Positions 11,501 to 22,123 of a stretch of 64,000 nucleotides of DNA are shown here, piece by piece. The stretch is from Desulfamplus sp. (GTDB lineage Bacteria; Desulfobacterota; Desulfobacteria; Desulfobacterales; Desulfobacteraceae): NCBI GenBank assembly GCA_015232555.1, contig JADFZJ010000015.1, forward strand, positions 1 through 64,000, in the 5' to 3' direction. Numbering within the stretch: the first letter of the stretch is position 1; each line of letters opens with the position of its first letter. Below the pieces are notes generated by a model, which was not told the origin of the DNA, ran no database searches, and worked only from the letters and a program-made list of their open reading frames with translations. The translations under genes and the position numbers were made by a program.

Positions 11501-12966
11501 GTGCTAAGTGTTATGGTCGAGATCTCGCACACGGGCAGACAGTTGAGATAGGTCAGGCTGTTGGAATACTTGCTGCTCAGTCCATTGGTGAACCTGGCAC
11601 ACAGCTTACCATGCGTACTTTTCATATTGGAGGAACAGCCAGCCGTAAAGTTGAAGTTGCTGAAATTAAAGCAAGAGTAGCGGGCATTATCAAATTTAAT
11701 GAAAATCTTGATATTGCCTTTAGAAAAACCTCTGACGCAGAGAACCCCGAGCAGATTGTAATGAACAGGAAAGGCGGAGGTTTCTCTATTGTAGGTCCTG
11801 AGGGAAGGGAAAGAGCTAAGGAGGAGGTTATTTACGGTGCTACTCTGTTAGTAAAAGATGGGCAAAATGTCGAGGTTGGAGATGTGCTTGCAACTTGGGA
11901 TCCTTTTACAACACCGATTATTACAGAGGTCAGCGGTAGAGTGAGGTATGCAGACATTGAAGTTGGTAATACAGTTCAAGAGCAGATTGATCCTGTAACT
12001 GGTAAAGCCAGCCGCACTATTATTGAAGGTAAATCATCTGAAAAATCAGCAGAGGTTCTTCGTCCTCAGATTACCATTAAAGATAAGGATGGAAAGGGGG
12101 TAAAACTTCCAGGTTCTTCATCTGTTGTAAGATATTTTCTTCCTGTAAACGCTATTCTTATGAAAGATGAAGATGATGAAGTTATGGCAGGTGATGTTAT
12201 TGCCAAGCTGCCCAGAGCGACTACCAAAACTAAAGATATTACAGGTGGGCTTCCAAGGGTTGCCGAGTTATTTGAGGTACGTAAACCAAAAGAACCAAGT
12301 ATGTTGAGTGAGATAGATGGTTACGTAACAGTTACTAAAGGTGCGAAAGGTAAACAAAAAGTAACTGTTACGCCAACGGATATCGGAGATAAAAAAGAGT
12401 ATCTGATTCCTAAAGGAAGACATCTTAGTGTTTATGATGGTGACTATATCAAGGCTGGAGAGCCGCTTATAGGTGGAAGTGCCAATCCTCAGGATATTCT
12501 AAATATCAAAGGTGAAGTTGCTTTAGCACGCTATCTTGTAGATGAAGTACAGGAGGTGTATCGCCTGCAAGGTGTAAGGATAAATGACAAGCACATTGAG
12601 GTGATAATTAGTCAGATGATGCGTCGTGTCAAAGTTATTGAAGTTGGAGATACCAATTTTATTCCTGATGAGCAGGTTGATCGAGTGAAATTTGCAGAAG
12701 CAAATCGTCAGGTTGTCATTAAAGGCGGTGAACCTGCAAGAGGAGAGCCTTTGATACTTGGTATCACAAAGGCATCTCTTGCAACAGACAGTTTTATCTC
12801 TGCTGCATCATTTCAAGAGACAACAAAAGTATTAACCGAGGCAAGTATTCAGGGCAGATATGATGATCTCAGAGGTCTTAAAGAGAATGTCATTATGGGG
12901 CGTCTGATTCCTGCTGGGACAGGATTTCCTGGTTATAGGGGAATCAAAATAGAAACATTGTCTTAA
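8548..12966 (+). CDS. rpoC: DNA-directed RNA polymerase subunit beta'
   Basis: This subunit carries the catalytic centre of RNA polymerase. The N-terminal zinc ribbon ([20 protein letters not shown]), the active-site loop [16 protein letters not shown], the bridge-helix/trigger-loop region and the second Cys cluster ([15 protein letters not shown]) are all intact. The frame is open from 8521, inside rpoB. AAGGAG at 8536-8541 instead points to TTG 8548, giving [14 protein letters not shown], the usual beta' N-terminus, and 1472 residues. It overlaps nothing and starts 10 bases after the rpoB stop. Confidence 0.98.
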   Translation: METIYDFFAKPKDPKLYKGVQISLASSDQIREWSHGEIKKPETINYRTFKPERDGLFCAKVFGPTKDYECNCGKYKRMKHRGVVCEKCGVEVIQSKVRRERMAHIELACPVSHIWFLKSLPSKIGNVLDLTLKNLEKILYFDSYVVIDPGQTELTRLQLLSDEKYQEAIEQFGYEFEVGIGAEAILKLLEEVDLAAVYKELREEITTTKSVAKRQKMSKRLKVVDAFLNSGLSPTRMIMTAIPVLPPDLRPLVPLEGGRFATSDLNDLYRRVINRNNRLKRLIDLNAPDIIVRNEKRMLQESVDVLFDNGRHGRVVTGTNKRPLKSLSDTLKGKQGRFRQNLLGKRVDYSGRTVITVGPNLRLHQCGLPKKMALELFKPFIYNYLEQKGLVSTVKSAKKMVEREETVVWDALDHVVREYPVMLNRAPTLHRLGIQAFEPILIEGKAIQLHPLVCTAFNADFDGDQMAVHVPLSLEARLEARVLMLSSNNILSPANGQPVIVPTQDIVLGIYYMTRGADGKPGGGTLFSSVAEVRSAFDSGELNLHAKIRVRIDGKIHETTTGRILLWEIIPGDTLLSLSRILIKNRDREGSDSHSQLAYNALKELKSGENFDSVRSKYCDDETIQKYGNTGILTHKDFTNVFQVSDIVANHLFELLETQYSDIIESGGDFNIFRVDERKSTIPFYLVNRLMDKSAVRALVDYAYRNIGLKETVILADRLKDIGYEYSTLGGLSICIDDMIIPESKWDIIKKAEQSVLDIKQQYSEGLITQGEKYNKVVDIWAKSTDDIADAMMAVMKNPGGANSKEDVLNAVYMMADSGARGSKDQMRQLAGMRGLMAKPSGEIIENPITACFREGLTVLQYFISTHGARKGLADTALKTANSGYLTRRLADVAQDCTVVEHDCGTLMGVDVESLLEGGEVIQSLGERILGRVVQADVIDPYKNEVIVKKGVELNERMVEKIESAGVTTVKIRSVLTCKAKNGVCAKCYGRDLAHGQTVEIGQAVGILAAQSIGEPGTQLTMRTFHIGGTASRKVEVAEIKARVAGIIKFNENLDIAFRKTSDAENPEQIVMNRKGGGFSIVGPEGRERAKEEVIYGATLLVKDGQNVEVGDVLATWDPFTTPIITEVSGRVRYADIEVGNTVQEQIDPVTGKASRTIIEGKSSEKSAEVLRPQITIKDKDGKGVKLPGSSSVVRYFLPVNAILMKDEDDEVMAGDVIAKLPRATTKTKDITGGLPRVAELFEVRKPKEPSMLSEIDGYVTVTKGAKGKQKVTVTPTDIGDKKEYLIPKGRHLSVYDGDYIKAGEPLIGGSANPQDILNIKGEVALARYLVDEVQEVYRLQGVRINDKHIEVIISQMMRRVKVIEVGDTNFIPDEQVDRVKFAEANRQVVIKGGEPARGEPLILGITKASLATDSFISAASFQETTKVLTEASIQGRYDDLRGLKENVIMGRLIPAGTGFPGYRGIKIETLS

Positions 12967-13030
12967 AGAAACAATATATTGAATAAACGTTGTCTTACTT
13001 ATGAAGCAAAAGCATAGGTACACAAAAAGC

Positions 13031-13057
13031 TTGACAAAGATAGAGGATATATATAAT
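13031..13057 (+). promoter_or_regulatory. Probable promoter of the rpsL-rpsG operon
   Basis: A consensus -35 TTGACA (13031-13036) is followed by TATAAT (13052-13057) with a 15-base spacer; an overlapping TAATAA would give 17. It lies in the 151-base rpoC-rpsL gap, about 60 bases before rpsL, where a separate promoter for the str operon is expected. Confidence 0.5.
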
Positions 13058-13117
13058 AATTCACTATTTTGTCGCATAATAAAAATTGAAACGGGTCGTT
13101 AAGGAGTTTTATAAAGT

Positions 13118-13489
13118 ATGCCTACCATTAATCAATTGGTAAGAAAGGGAAGGGATAAAGCTGAAAAAAAACAGGGAACGCCTGCTCTGAAAGGCGGTCC
13201 CCAGAAAAGAGGGGTTTGTACAAGAGTATATACCTCGACACCAAAAAAACCAAACTCAGCTCTCAGAAAGGTGGCAAGAGTCAGGCTTACTACTGGACTT
13301 GAGGTTGCCGCATATATTCCTGGTATGGGACATAATCTCCAAGAACATTCAGTTGTCCTTGTAAGAGGAGGAAGGGTGAAAGATCTTCCAGGTGTCCGTT
13401 ATCATATTGTCAGAGGAACTCTTGATACTCTTGGTGTAGAGGACAGAAAGCAGGGAAGATCAAAATATGGAGCCAAACGCCCCAAATAA
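13118..13489 (+). CDS. rpsL: 30S ribosomal protein S12
   Basis: S12 sits at the decoding centre and controls accuracy. The 123-residue protein is standard, beginning [12 protein letters not shown] and containing [15 protein letters not shown] and the [25 protein letters not shown] region. The lysines mutated in streptomycin-resistant strains are in their wild-type form (TPKKPNS). AAGGAG precedes the ATG. rpsG follows 66 bases later. Confidence 0.99.
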   Translation: MPTINQLVRKGRDKAEKKQGTPALKGGPQKRGVCTRVYTSTPKKPNSALRKVARVRLTTGLEVAAYIPGMGHNLQEHSVVLVRGGRVKDLPGVRYHIVRGTLDTLGVEDRKQGRSKYGAKRPK

Positions 13490-13555
13490 TGGCTGCTTTT
13501 TTAATTAATATTTCTTTTGAGCTTTGAATCGGGTTTAAGGATTTGGTGGATATAT

Positions 13556-14023
13556 ATGGCAAGAAAAAAAATTGTATCAGGACATTTACAGAAGGGTATG
13601 GCACAGAAAGATCGCCTCGGCTCAAAATTTGTAAATTGTATTATGAAAGATGGCAAAAAGAGTGCTGCACAGAAAGTTTTTGACGGTGCATTGCTGCTGG
13701 TGGAAAAAAAGATTGGAGAACCATCACTGAATGTGTTTGAAAAAGCTGTAAACAATATCAAACCTTCTGTGGAGGTGAAGTCACGCAGGGTTGGCGGTTC
13801 AACCTATCAGGTTCCCACTGAAATAAAATCATCAAGGCAGACTGCACTTGCATTCAGATGGCTGCTTAAGTTCAGCAGAACGCGTTCTGAAAAAGGCATG
13901 GTAAATAAATTAGCTGCTGAGTTAATGGATGCTTATAACGAACGCGGTGGGGCAGTAAAGAAAAAAGAAGATACTCATAAAATGGCAGAGGCAAATAAGG
14001 CGTTTGCTCATTTTAGATGGTAG
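13556..14023 (+). CDS. rpsG: 30S ribosomal protein S7
   Basis: S7 is the primary binder of the 3' major domain of 16S rRNA and lines the E site. An upstream ATG exists at 13517, but the family begins with MARKK. The ATG at 13556 is preceded by GGTGGA, so I use it; the length of 155 residues is standard. Motifs include [26 protein letters not shown] and the C-terminal [10 protein letters not shown]. The next gene is tuf, not fusA, which normally lies between them. Confidence 0.98.
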   Translation: MARKKIVSGHLQKGMAQKDRLGSKFVNCIMKDGKKSAAQKVFDGALLLVEKKIGEPSLNVFEKAVNNIKPSVEVKSRRVGGSTYQVPTEIKSSRQTALAFRWLLKFSRTRSEKGMVNKLAAELMDAYNERGGAVKKKEDTHKMAEANKAFAHFRW

Positions 14024-14060
14024 ATAGATACTGTTTAAGTATTTACTGTTGTTTTTTATT

Positions 14061-14089
14061 TTGAAGATTTTTAAAAAATTATGTATATT
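14061..14089 (+). promoter_or_regulatory. Possible promoter in front of tuf
   Basis: TTGAAG (14061-14066) and TATATT (14084-14089) are separated by 17 bases in the 112-base rpsG-tuf gap. This would let tuf and the S10 operon be transcribed apart from rpsL-rpsG. It is based on motif match only. Confidence 0.4.
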
Positions 14090-14135
14090 ATTTTTCAAAA
14101 GAATCCTGTTAATGTTTCAGGGAGGATAATTTAAA

Positions 14136-15329
14136 ATGGCAAAAGAGAAGTTTAAGAGAAACAAACCCCATGTGAATATAGGAACTATAGGTCATATAGA
14201 TCATGGTAAGACGACTTTAACGGCTGCGATTACGAAGCATGCGGCACTGAAGGGTAACGGTACTTATGTTCCCTTTGATGAGATAGATAAGGCCCCGGAA
14301 GAGCGTGAGCGTGGAATCACGATTGCAACAGCACATGTGGAGTATGAGAGTGAGAAGAGGCACTATGCCCATGTTGACTGCCCAGGTCATGCGGATTATA
14401 TAAAGAACATGATAACGGGAGCGGCTCAGATGGATGGAGCTATTCTTGTAGTAAGTGCAGATGATGGTCCTATGCCGCAGACGAGAGAGCATATACTTCT
14501 TGCACGTCAGGTAGGAGTACCAAGCATGGTAGTATTTTTAAACAAATGCGACATGGTTGATGATATGGAGTTGATAGAGCTTGTTGAGATGGAGTTGAGA
14601 GAACTGCTTGACAAGTATGATTTTCCAGGAGACGATACCCCTATTATCCGTGGAAGTGCTTTAAAGGCTCTTGAGTGTGATGAGCCAGACGGAGAGGATG
14701 CAAAGTGTATTACCGAACTTCTGAATGTTTTAGACTCCTATATACCTGAGCCAAAGCGTGATATGGACAAAGACTTTTTGATGCCGATAGAGGATGTATT
14801 CAGTATCTCAGGTCGTGGAACTGTTGTGACTGGAAGGATAGAGAGGGGTATAGTCAAGACTGGAGATGAAGTTGAGTTAGTAGGTATTAGAGAGACTGCA
14901 AAAACTACCTGTACTGGTGTTGAGATGTTCAGAAAACTTCTTGATGAAGGTCAGGCAGGAGATAATGTAGGTCTTTTGCTTCGTGGAACTAAGAGAGATG
15001 CAGTGGAAAGAGGACAGGTTGTAGCAAAACCAGGTACAATTACCCCGCATACGAAGTTCAAAGCAGAGATTTACTGTTTGAGCAAGGAAGAGGGAGGTCG
15101 TCACACACCGTTTTTCAGTGGATACAGACCGCAGTTTTTCTTCAGAACTACCGATGTTACGGGTATTTTGAGTCTTGCAGAGGGTGTAGAGATGATAATG
15201 CCTGGCGATAATGCAAGTATTACTGCTGAACTTATAGCACCGATTGCTATGGAGAAAGAGCTTCGCTTTGCCATCAGGGAAGGTGGTCGTACTGTAGGGG
15301 CTGGTGTTATTGGTGAAATAATCGAATAA
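14136..15329 (+). CDS. tuf: Elongation factor Tu (second, complete copy)
   Basis: EF-Tu is the GTPase that delivers aminoacyl-tRNA to the ribosome. All 397 residues are present. The P-loop is GHIDHGKTT, switch II is DCPGHADY, the guanine motif is NKCDM, and GSALKALE follows. Domains 2 and 3 are complete, with the kirromycin-region [16 protein letters not shown]. Strong GGGAGGA precedes the ATG. Its last 126 bases equal the partial tuf at 1-126. It leads directly into rpsJ (22-base gap), so it probably also drives the S10 operon. Confidence 0.99.
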   Translation: MAKEKFKRNKPHVNIGTIGHIDHGKTTLTAAITKHAALKGNGTYVPFDEIDKAPEERERGITIATAHVEYESEKRHYAHVDCPGHADYIKNMITGAAQMDGAILVVSADDGPMPQTREHILLARQVGVPSMVVFLNKCDMVDDMELIELVEMELRELLDKYDFPGDDTPIIRGSALKALECDEPDGEDAKCITELLNVLDSYIPEPKRDMDKDFLMPIEDVFSISGRGTVVTGRIERGIVKTGDEVELVGIRETAKTTCTGVEMFRKLLDEGQAGDNVGLLLRGTKRDAVERGQVVAKPGTITPHTKFKAEIYCLSKEEGGRHTPFFSGYRPQFFFRTTDVTGILSLAEGVEMIMPGDNASITAELIAPIAMEKELRFAIREGGRTVGAGVIGEIIE

Positions 15330-15351
15330 AGCATAAGAATATAAGGCTGTT

Positions 15352-15660
15352 ATGATAAAATCAAAAATTAGGATCAGGCTCAAAGCATACGATCATAAAC
15401 TTCTTGATCAGTCATCTATTGATATCGTTGATACTGCAAGAAAGACAGGTGCAAAGGTTGTGGGTCCGATACCACTTCCGACAAGGATTAATAAATTCTG
15501 TGTTCTCAGATCTCCACATGTGAATAAAAAATCCCGTGAGCAGTTTGAAATTAGAACTCATAAAAGACTGATGGATATACTTGAGCCAACTCAGCAGACA
15601 GTTGATGCTCTTATGAAACTTGATCTTTCGCCAGGTGTTGATGTTCAGATAAAACTTTAA
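15352..15660 (+). CDS. rpsJ: 30S ribosomal protein S10
   Basis: S10 (NusE) is both a 30S head protein and a NusB partner in antitermination complexes. The 102-residue length is standard. Key stretches are [45 protein letters not shown] and the final [11 protein letters not shown]. It is the first gene of the S10 operon. Confidence 0.98.
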   Translation: MIKSKIRIRLKAYDHKLLDQSSIDIVDTARKTGAKVVGPIPLPTRINKFCVLRSPHVNKKSREQFEIRTHKRLMDILEPTQQTVDALMKLDLSPGVDVQIKL

Positions 15661-15707
15661 GCAAAAAGAGTGCCTTAAATATTATTTAAGGTCAGGCGGG
15701 AATGATA

Positions 15708-16337
15708 ATGTGTAATGGAATTTTAGGAAAAAAAATCGGGATGACCAATGTTTTTGCATCTGATGGTCGTCTTATCCCTGTAACAGTTGTCCAGGTCGGA
15801 CCATGTTATGTGACTCAGATCAAATCGGATAAAACCGATGGATATAGTGCACTGCAGTTGGGTTTCGGGGAAAAGAGTCTCGTAAAGGTAAATAAACCAG
15901 ATGCTGGACATTTTGCCAAAAGCGGGTCTGCTGCCTTTTCAGCTCTGTGCGAATTCAGGGTCGATGCTCCTGAGACATACCAATTAGGACAGCTTATAAA
16001 CCTTGATATGTTTTCCGTTGGTCAGAAGATTGATGTTGCAGGTATTTCCAAAGGACGCGGATTCGCAGGGACAGTAAAGAGATATGGATTTACCATGGGT
16101 CCTAAATCACATGGAAGTCGAAATATTCGTGAACCAGGCTCTGTTGGTTGTAGTGCTTGGCCATCAAGAATTATAAAGGGGAAAAAAATGCCTGGTCATA
16201 TGGGTGTTGACAGAAAGACAGTCAAAAATCTTCAGATTGTTGATATCAGACCTGAACAGAATCTGATGTTGATAAAAGGTGCTGTTCCTGGTTCTAAAAC
16301 AGGTATTATTGAGATTTTTAAATCCAACTCAAAATAA
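15708..16337 (+). CDS. rplC: 50S ribosomal protein L3
   Basis: L3 is an early assembly protein whose long loop reaches the peptidyl transferase centre. Two ATGs lie six bases apart. The second (15708) has proper spacing from AGGCGGGA at 15694-15701 and gives MCNGILGKKIGMT, 209 residues. The conserved GRGFAGTVKRYGF... HGSRNIREPGSVG and MPGHMGV motifs are intact. A 168-base gap to rplD is unusually large for this operon. Confidence 0.97.
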   Translation: MCNGILGKKIGMTNVFASDGRLIPVTVVQVGPCYVTQIKSDKTDGYSALQLGFGEKSLVKVNKPDAGHFAKSGSAAFSALCEFRVDAPETYQLGQLINLDMFSVGQKIDVAGISKGRGFAGTVKRYGFTMGPKSHGSRNIREPGSVGCSAWPSRIIKGKKMPGHMGVDRKTVKNLQIVDIRPEQNLMLIKGAVPGSKTGIIEIFKSNSK

Positions 16338-16351
16338 AGAATACCGATATA

Positions 16352-16430
16352 AAAAATTTGTCTTTCAAAGATGGACAATTTTTATAACCTGATATAGGTC
16401 AACTGTTATTTAACCTAAACAATATAGGTT
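16352..16430 (+). promoter_or_regulatory. Two hairpins in the rplC-rplD gap
   Basis: The first stem pairs AAAAATTTGTC (16352-16362) with GACAATTTTT (16374-16383), with one bulged base, and ends in a T-run like a weak terminator. The second is AACCTA/TAGGTT (16412-16430). L3 and L4 genes are normally close together, so a structured gap here may be an attenuation or L4 autoregulation site. The function is inferred only from position. Confidence 0.4.
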
Positions 16431-16505
16431 ATTATTTACTTACGATTATGGGTATTGCAATAATTTCGCAGTGATGCATGGTCGTTATTTTTAATGAGGA
16501 AGTAT

Positions 16506-17126
16506 ATGGCTGCTGTAGATGTTTTGAACAGATCAGGTGAAAAGGTGTCAGAAGTAAATCTTTCTGATGAGATATTCACCGTTCCTGTAAAAAAGAGTGT
16601 ACTGCATGATGTGGTTAGAATGCAGCTTGCATCAAGACGCTCAGGAACTGCCGTTGCCAAAGGCAGATCAGATGTTGCAGGAAGTACAAGAAAATTGTAC
16701 AGGCAGAAGGGGACTGGAAACGCAAGGTCAGGCGGTATTAAGTCCGCTCTTAGAAAAGGGGGCGGAATCATTTTCGGTCCAGTCCAAAGATCCTATGAGC
16801 ATAAAGTCAACAAAAAGGTAAAGAGACTTGCCATGAAAATGGCTTTAAGTTCAAAATTACAGAATAATGAACTTTTTGTTATTGACTCCTTTGGTTTAAA
16901 TCAGATTAAAACAAAGGAACTTGTGAATGTTACACGGAATCTTGGTTTGAAAAATGTTCTGATTATCACTAACGAAGATGATAGAACTCTTTTTCTCTCA
17001 GCAGAGAATCTACCTGAAATCAAAGTGCTTAAGACCGAGGGTCTTAATGTGTATGATCTTCTTAAATATGACAATCTTCTGCTTGTAGAATCTTCCATCC
17101 AGGCAATTGAAGGGAGGTTTGCTTAA
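16506..17126 (+). CDS. rplD: 50S ribosomal protein L4
   Basis: L4 lines the exit tunnel and, in enterobacteria, represses the S10 operon. The frame opens at an ATG at 16494, but that codon is part of the GAGGAAG ribosome binding site. ATG 16506 gives the family-like MAAVDVLNRSGEKV start and 206 residues. The tunnel loop region RSGTAVAKGRSDVAGSTRKLYRQKGTGNARSG is clear. The stop is three bases before rplW. Confidence 0.97.
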   Translation: MAAVDVLNRSGEKVSEVNLSDEIFTVPVKKSVLHDVVRMQLASRRSGTAVAKGRSDVAGSTRKLYRQKGTGNARSGGIKSALRKGGGIIFGPVQRSYEHKVNKKVKRLAMKMALSSKLQNNELFVIDSFGLNQIKTKELVNVTRNLGLKNVLIITNEDDRTLFLSAENLPEIKVLKTEGLNVYDLLKYDNLLLVESSIQAIEGRFA

Positions 17127-17129
17127 ATA

Positions 17130-17417
17130 ATGATCGAATATGATATTATAAGACGGCCTGTTCAGAGTGAAAAGTCTAATTTGCAGAAGGAGGAGTCTAA
17201 TCAACTTACTTTTGAGGTTTCACCATCTGCAAACAGGGTGGAAATTAAAAATGCAATAGAAAAAATATTCAATGCCAAAGTTAAATCCGTGAATACGCTG
17301 AATGTAAAGGGTAAAGTAAAGCGTCGTGGACGCATACTCGGAAAAAGACGGGACTGGAAGAAAGCCATTGTAAGGTTAATGCCCGGGCAGAGAATTGATT
17401 TTTTTGAAGGTGTTTAA
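17130..17417 (+). CDS. rplW: 50S ribosomal protein L23
   Basis: L23 sits at the tunnel exit, where trigger factor and SRP dock. The 95-residue protein begins with [12 protein letters not shown] and contains [24 protein letters not shown], the family signature. It starts three bases after the rplD stop and ends 12 bases before rplB, so it is tightly coupled. Confidence 0.97.
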   Translation: MIEYDIIRRPVQSEKSNLQKEESNQLTFEVSPSANRVEIKNAIEKIFNAKVKSVNTLNVKGKVKRRGRILGKRRDWKKAIVRLMPGQRIDFFEGV

Positions 17418-17429
17418 AGGGATAAGAAA

Positions 17430-18260
17430 ATGGCAATTAAGAAAACAAAGCCCACATCACCCGGAAGAAGAGCACAGGAATATTTTACATTTGAAGAAAT
17501 AACTAAAGATAAACCTGAACGTTCTCTTATAAAAAAACTGAAGAAGACGGGTGGAAGGAACTCATACGGAAGAATAACCAGCAGGCATAAAGGCGGCGGT
17601 GCTAAAAAACAATACAGAATGATTGATTTTAAGAGGGATAAAGACGGTATCCCTGCAAAAGTGAGTGCCATAGAGTATGACCCTAACCGAAGTGCACGCA
17701 TTGCTCTTTTAGTTTATGCTGATGGAGAAAAAAGATACATACTTGCTCCCCGTGATATATCCGTTGGAGATATTATTGAGACAGGTCCTCAGTCCGATAT
17801 TAAGCCTGGCAACTGCCTTCCACTTGAAAACATACCACTTGGTACACGTATTCATAATGTGGAGCTTAAGCAGAACAAAGGCGGTCAGATTGTACGAAGT
17901 GCTGGTACCTATGCAAGGCTTATGGCTAAAGAGGGAACTTATGCACAGGTACTTTTGCCTTCAGGTGAAGTACGTATGATTCATATCAAATGTAAGGCAA
18001 CCATTGGAAGAGTTGGAAATGAAAAGCATGGTGATGTCAGCATAGGTAAAGCTGGTCGTACCAGATGGCTTGGCATACGCCCATCTGTAAGGGGTGTTGC
18101 AATGAACCCTGTTGATCATCCAATGGGTGGTGGTGAAGGAAGATCTTCTGGCGGAAGGCAGCCATGTACACCATGGGGCGTGCCAACAAAGGGTTATAAA
18201 ACCCGGACAAACAAGAGATCTAATCAGTACATCGTAAAAAGAAGAGCTAAGAAAAAATAA
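17430..18260 (+). CDS. rplB: 50S ribosomal protein L2
   Basis: L2 is required for subunit joining and peptidyl transfer. All 276 residues are present, including [16 protein letters not shown], the OB and SH3-like domains, and the C-terminal [26 protein letters not shown]. That last stretch contains the conserved histidine near the peptidyl transferase centre. Operon spacing is short on both sides. Confidence 0.99.
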   Translation: MAIKKTKPTSPGRRAQEYFTFEEITKDKPERSLIKKLKKTGGRNSYGRITSRHKGGGAKKQYRMIDFKRDKDGIPAKVSAIEYDPNRSARIALLVYADGEKRYILAPRDISVGDIIETGPQSDIKPGNCLPLENIPLGTRIHNVELKQNKGGQIVRSAGTYARLMAKEGTYAQVLLPSGEVRMIHIKCKATIGRVGNEKHGDVSIGKAGRTRWLGIRPSVRGVAMNPVDHPMGGGEGRSSGGRQPCTPWGVPTKGYKTRTNKRSNQYIVKRRAKKK

Positions 18261-18272
18261 AGGTGATCTGAT

Positions 18273-18557
18273 ATGCCAAGGTCGTTGAAAAAGGGCCCAT
18301 ATATAGCCCAAGAACTTTTGAAAAAGGTAGTAGCACTTCAAGATAGTAAAAGTAGTAATCAGGTAATAAAAACCTGGTCACGCAGGTCAACTATTTTTCC
18401 AGAGATGGTTGGTATTACACTTGCTGTGCATAATGGAAAAAAATTTATTCCCGTCTTTGTTACAGAAAACATGGTAGGGCATAAACTTGGTGAGTTTTCG
18501 CCAACTCGCACCTTTTATGGTCATGCAGGCGATAAGAAATCTAAAGTTAAAAAATAA
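18273..18557 (+). CDS. rpsS: 30S ribosomal protein S19
   Basis: S19 is a 30S head protein that partners S13 at the A-site finger. The 94-residue protein has the signature [36 protein letters not shown] and [14 protein letters not shown]. It starts 12 bases after rplB. Confidence 0.98.
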   Translation: MPRSLKKGPYIAQELLKKVVALQDSKSSNQVIKTWSRRSTIFPEMVGITLAVHNGKKFIPVFVTENMVGHKLGEFSPTRTFYGHAGDKKSKVKK

Positions 18558-18589
18558 GCTGACGGGTTTTAACATTAAAGGATATACAG

Positions 18590-18925
18590 ATGGAAGTTAA
18601 GGCGGTAACAAAATATGTGCGTATTTCGCCGTTTAAACTGCGTGCACCTGTTGATGCTGTAAAAGGTAAAAAAGTGGAAGATGCATTGAATCTTCTTAAA
18701 TTCATGCCTCTTAAGGCAGCCGATATTATATCAAAGACCCTGAGGTCGGCAGTTGCTAATGCAGAGCACAATAATGAGATAGATGTAGATGATCTTGTTG
18801 TAAAAAATATATCAGTTGATCATGGTCCCTCTTTGAAAAGATTCAGGGCCAGGGCCAGGGGCAGAGGTGCAAGGATTCTGAAAAGAACCAGTCACATAAC
18901 AGTCACAGTTGCGGAAACGGTCTAA
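18590..18925 (+). CDS. rplV: 50S ribosomal protein L22
   Basis: L22 binds all 23S domains, and its beta-hairpin lines the exit tunnel. The 111-residue protein shows [17 protein letters not shown] near the start and the hairpin with [20 protein letters not shown] at the end. AAAGGA lies before the ATG. Confidence 0.98.
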   Translation: MEVKAVTKYVRISPFKLRAPVDAVKGKKVEDALNLLKFMPLKAADIISKTLRSAVANAEHNNEIDVDDLVVKNISVDHGPSLKRFRARARGRGARILKRTSHITVTVAETV

Positions 18926-18940
18926 ATAGGGAGGGAAGGC

Positions 18941-19588
18941 TTGGGCCAAAAAGTAAATCCGATTGGATTAAGATTAGGTATCACAGGAACATGGGACTCC
19001 AGATGGTATGCAGATAAAGAATACGCTGGTTTTGTATATGAAGATTACAAAATTAGAAAGTTTCTTAAAAAAAAGCTTTATCATGCAGGAATTTCAAAAA
19101 TTGAGATTGAGCGATTTTCAAAACGCATCAGAGTCAGAGTGTTTGCTGCAAGACCAGGAATTATAATAGGTAAAAAAGGGGCTGATATTGCCCTTTTAAA
19201 GCAGGAGCTTGAAGGTATTGTATCACCTGAGGTTCTGATTGATATTAAAGAGGTAAGAAGACCTGAAACCGATGCTCAGCTTGTTGCCGAGAATATTGCC
19301 CTGCAGCTTGAACGCCGTATCGCCTTTAGAAGAGCAATGAAAAGAAGCGTTACCTCTGCTATGCGTTTTGGAGCACAGGGAATAAAGATTATTTGCTCTG
19401 GAAGACTTGGCGGTGCAGAGATGGCGAGAACTGAATGGTATAAAGAGGGACGAATTCCGCTTCATACACTCAGGGCTGATATGGATTATGGTTTTATTGA
19501 AGCACAAACTACATACGGAACTATTGGTATTAAGGTTTTTGTATTTAAAGGTGAAGTGCTTAATGCAGAACAAAAAGTTACAGTTTAA
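18941..19588 (+). CDS. rpsC: 30S ribosomal protein S3
   Basis: S3 forms part of the mRNA entry helicase. The start is TTG at 18941, after GGGAGGGAAGG, giving [13 protein letters not shown], the invariant N-terminus. The KH domain has [13 protein letters not shown], and the C-terminal domain has [27 protein letters not shown]. Length is 215 residues, standard for the family. Confidence 0.98.
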   Translation: MGQKVNPIGLRLGITGTWDSRWYADKEYAGFVYEDYKIRKFLKKKLYHAGISKIEIERFSKRIRVRVFAARPGIIIGKKGADIALLKQELEGIVSPEVLIDIKEVRRPETDAQLVAENIALQLERRIAFRRAMKRSVTSAMRFGAQGIKIICSGRLGGAEMARTEWYKEGRIPLHTLRADMDYGFIEAQTTYGTIGIKVFVFKGEVLNAEQKVTV

Positions 19589-19609
19589 AATGCTGGTAAG
19601 GAGATAATT

Positions 19610-20017
19610 ATGCTGAGTCCCAAAAAAGTAAAATACCGTAAGCGGATGCGCGGCAGGTTAAAGGGAAAACCCAGCAGGGGAACGGAACTTAATTTTGGTG
19701 ATTTTGGACTTCAGGCGGTTGAATGTGGTTATGTAAATGCACGGCAGATTGAAGCTGCTCGTATTGCAATGACCCGTAAAATAAAAAGACTCGGAAAGAC
19801 TTGGATCCGTTTTTTTCCTGATAAACCTATTACCAAAAAACCTGCTGAGGTTAGAATGGGTAAAGGTAAGGGACCGACTGAAGGGTGGGTTGCAGCAGTA
19901 AAACCCGGCAGGATTCTCTATGAAATGGAAGGAGTGCCAAGAGAACTTGCAATTGAAGCTTTTGAGCTTGCAGCAAGTAAACTCTGTGTTAAAACACGCT
20001 TTGTGGAGAGGGTATAA
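19610..20017 (+). CDS. rplP: 50S ribosomal protein L16
   Basis: L16 organises the A-site region of 23S rRNA. The 135-residue protein starts [16 protein letters not shown] and contains [24 protein letters not shown] and the loop [12 protein letters not shown] that approaches the peptidyl transferase centre. AAGGAGA precedes the ATG. Confidence 0.98.
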   Translation: MLSPKKVKYRKRMRGRLKGKPSRGTELNFGDFGLQAVECGYVNARQIEAARIAMTRKIKRLGKTWIRFFPDKPITKKPAEVRMGKGKGPTEGWVAAVKPGRILYEMEGVPRELAIEAFELAASKLCVKTRFVERV

Positions 20018-20023
20018 CAACGC

Positions 20024-20221
20024 ATGAAGACAAGTGAAATCAGAGCCATGAGTGCCGATGAAATTCATATTAAACTGGCTGAGCTGAAAAAAGAGTTTTT
20101 TAATCTTCGTTTTCAGCATGGTGTAGGTCGGCTTGAAAAAACATCCATTCTCCCTAAAATCAGAAAAGATATAGCCAGGCTGATGACCATATCCAGGGAA
20201 ATGAACTTAAATATTAGCTAA
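20024..20221 (+). CDS. rpmC: 50S ribosomal protein L29
   Basis: L29 is a small two-helix protein near the tunnel exit, next to L23. The 65-residue protein has the family pattern [26 protein letters not shown], followed by [14 protein letters not shown]. It starts six bases after rplP. Confidence 0.96.
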   Translation: MKTSEIRAMSADEIHIKLAELKKEFFNLRFQHGVGRLEKTSILPKIRKDIARLMTISREMNLNIS

Positions 20222-20240
20222 TTTGAGAAAAGTTGATGCC

Positions 20241-20498
20241 ATGAATGAAAGAGGAAGAAAGAAAATACTACTGGGGACAGTGGTATCAGATAAAATGGAA
20301 AAGTCAGTGGTGGTTCAAGTTGAGAGGCTTGTTCAACACACTGTTTACAAAAAATATATTAAAAAATACAAAAAGTATGCTGCTCACGACGAAACAAACC
20401 AGTGTAAAACCGGTGATGTGGTTAAAATTACAGAGTCAAGGCCTTTGAGCAAAACAAAGAGATTTCGGGTCAGTGAGATTGTGAAGAGGGCAGTTTGA
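20241..20498 (+). CDS. rpsQ: 30S ribosomal protein S17
   Basis: S17 is an OB-fold primary 16S rRNA binder. The frame is open from TTG 20223, but no ribosome binding site precedes it. ATG 20241 has GAGAAAAG upstream and gives [19 protein letters not shown], 85 residues, the usual size. Motifs [10 protein letters not shown] and [18 protein letters not shown] confirm the family. It is the last gene of the S10 operon. Confidence 0.95.
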   Translation: MNERGRKKILLGTVVSDKMEKSVVVQVERLVQHTVYKKYIKKYKKYAAHDETNQCKTGDVVKITESRPLSKTKRFRVSEIVKRAV

Positions 20499-20516
20499 TT
20501 TAAGAGGAGTTGAAAA

Positions 20517-20885
20517 ATGATTCAAACCGAGACGAGATTGACTGTGGCAGACAACTCCGGAGCCAAGGAACTTTATTGTATTAAAGTCCTTGGCGGCTCG
20601 AAAAGACGTTATGCCGGTATTGGAGATATTATTGTTGTTTCAGTAAAAGAGGCAATACCCAATGCCAAGGTAAAAAAAGGTGATGTAGTAAAGGCTGTAA
20701 TTGTAAGAACCAAAAAGGAAATCTCAAGACCCGATGGTTCAATGATTAGATTTGATGACAATTCAGCCGTTATTATCAACAATTCCAACGAACCGGTTGG
20801 AACCCGTATTTTCGGCCCGGTTGCAAGAGAACTTCGAGCCAAAAAGTTTATGAAAATAATTTCCTTAGCTCCGGAAGTTCTTTAA
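20517..20885 (+). CDS. rplN: 50S ribosomal protein L14
   Basis: L14 forms an intersubunit bridge with 16S helix 14. The 122-residue protein has [33 protein letters not shown] at the front and [10 protein letters not shown]...[11 protein letters not shown] at the end. It is the first gene of the spc operon part and follows rpsQ by 18 bases. Confidence 0.98.
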   Translation: MIQTETRLTVADNSGAKELYCIKVLGGSKRRYAGIGDIIVVSVKEAIPNAKVKKGDVVKAVIVRTKKEISRPDGSMIRFDDNSAVIINNSNEPVGTRIFGPVARELRAKKFMKIISLAPEVL

Positions 20886-20917
20886 CCGCTTCGGTTTAGT
20901 ATTTAAGAGGATTCTCA

Positions 20918-21247
20918 ATGGAAAGAGTAAAAACAAGAATAAAAACTGACGATAAAGTTAAAATCATTGCCGGTAAAGATAAAGGGAAAATCGGTAAGGT
21001 TTTAAAGGTGCTCAGGAAAAAAAATCGGGCTGTAGTTGAAAATGTTAATATCGCAAAGGTTCACCAGCGCCCAACTCAGGGTAACCCACAGGGCGGTATT
21101 GTTGAGAAGCCAATGCCGATTGATTATTCCAACCTGATGCTCATGTGTAACAAGTGTATCGCACCTGTTCGTATTGGCATAAGAGAGCTGGAAAATGGGA
21201 AAAAGGTGAGATTTTGCAGAAAATGCAATGAACAAATTGACGCCTAA
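20918..21247 (+). CDS. rplX: 50S ribosomal protein L24
   Basis: L24 starts 50S assembly. The KOW motif ([21 protein letters not shown]) and [15 protein letters not shown] are clear in the 109-residue protein. The C-terminal part carries two Cys pairs (CNKC and CRKC), a zinc-ribbon-like feature found in some L24 proteins. AGAGGA precedes the start. Confidence 0.97.
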   Translation: MERVKTRIKTDDKVKIIAGKDKGKIGKVLKVLRKKNRAVVENVNIAKVHQRPTQGNPQGGIVEKPMPIDYSNLMLMCNKCIAPVRIGIRELENGKKVRFCRKCNEQIDA

Positions 21248-21271
21248 GATGCAGCTTAAGGAGCAAAAACG

Positions 21272-21808
21272 TTGAGTCTTAAAGATATATATGAAAAAGA
21301 TGTGATACCAGAGTTGAAGAAAAATTTTGGTTATCAGAACATGATGCAGATTCCAATGTTGGAAAAAATAGTGTTGAATATAGGACTTGGAGAAGCAATC
21401 AAAAATGTAAAGCTGCTTGATTCTGCCGTAGCAGATTTAGCTTTGATTGCTGGACAGAGGCCTGTAATAACAAAGGCCAGAAAATCGATAGCCGCATTTA
21501 AACTTCGTGAGGGAATGCCTATTGGATGTATGGTAACCCTTCGTCGTGAAAAAATGTATAATTTTTTGGAAAAATTGATTAACATCGCACTTCCTCGTGT
21601 GCGTGATTTCAGAGGGATATCTGGAAAAGCGTTTGATGGAAGAGGTAATTATAGCCTTGGCATTAAAGAACATATTATTTTTCCTGAGATTGATTATGAC
21701 AAAACAGACAGTATTAAAGGTCTTAATGTCTCTATAGTCACGACAGCAAAAACAGATGAAGAGGGCAAAACACTCCTGAAGTTATTTGGGATGCCTTTCA
21801 AAAATTAG
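21272..21808 (+). CDS. rplE: 50S ribosomal protein L5
   Basis: L5 binds 5S rRNA and contacts the P-site tRNA. The start is TTG at 21272 after AAGGAGC. The 178-residue protein has [62 protein letters not shown] and the final LLKLFGMPF. Confidence 0.98.
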   Translation: MSLKDIYEKDVIPELKKNFGYQNMMQIPMLEKIVLNIGLGEAIKNVKLLDSAVADLALIAGQRPVITKARKSIAAFKLREGMPIGCMVTLRREKMYNFLEKLINIALPRVRDFRGISGKAFDGRGNYSLGIKEHIIFPEIDYDKTDSIKGLNVSIVTTAKTDEEGKTLLKLFGMPFKN

Positions 21809-21817
21809 GAGGGAATT

Positions 21818-22003
21818 TTGGCAAAAACGTCTCTTATTGTTAGGGCGGAACGGAAGCAGAAGTTTGAGGTACGTGCTTACAATCGTTGCCCGATATGCGG
21901 AAGACCCAGAGGATTTATCAGAAAAGCAGGTATATGTAGAATTTGTTTCAGAAGTCTTGCATCTGTTGGCAGATTGCCAGGTGTTACCAAATCGAGTTGG
22001 TAA
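21818..22003 (+). CDS. rpsN: 30S ribosomal protein S14, zinc-binding type
   Basis: The 61-residue S14 type Z has two CxxC pairs (C24/C27 and C40/C43) that hold zinc. The sequence [24 protein letters not shown] is the family hallmark and SSW is the usual end. The start is TTG at 21818 after AGGAGGG. The gap to rpsH (120 bases) is AT-rich with no clear signal. Confidence 0.97.
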   Translation: MAKTSLIVRAERKQKFEVRAYNRCPICGRPRGFIRKAGICRICFRSLASVGRLPGVTKSSW

Positions 22004-22123
22004 TACATAATGTATGGCTGATAAACTCTGTATAAAAATTCATTATTTAAAACAAGAAAAATATAATAAAATTTTTTAATTAAGAAGATTAAGAGAGATA
22101 AGTAATCTGATCGGGAGATAAAT

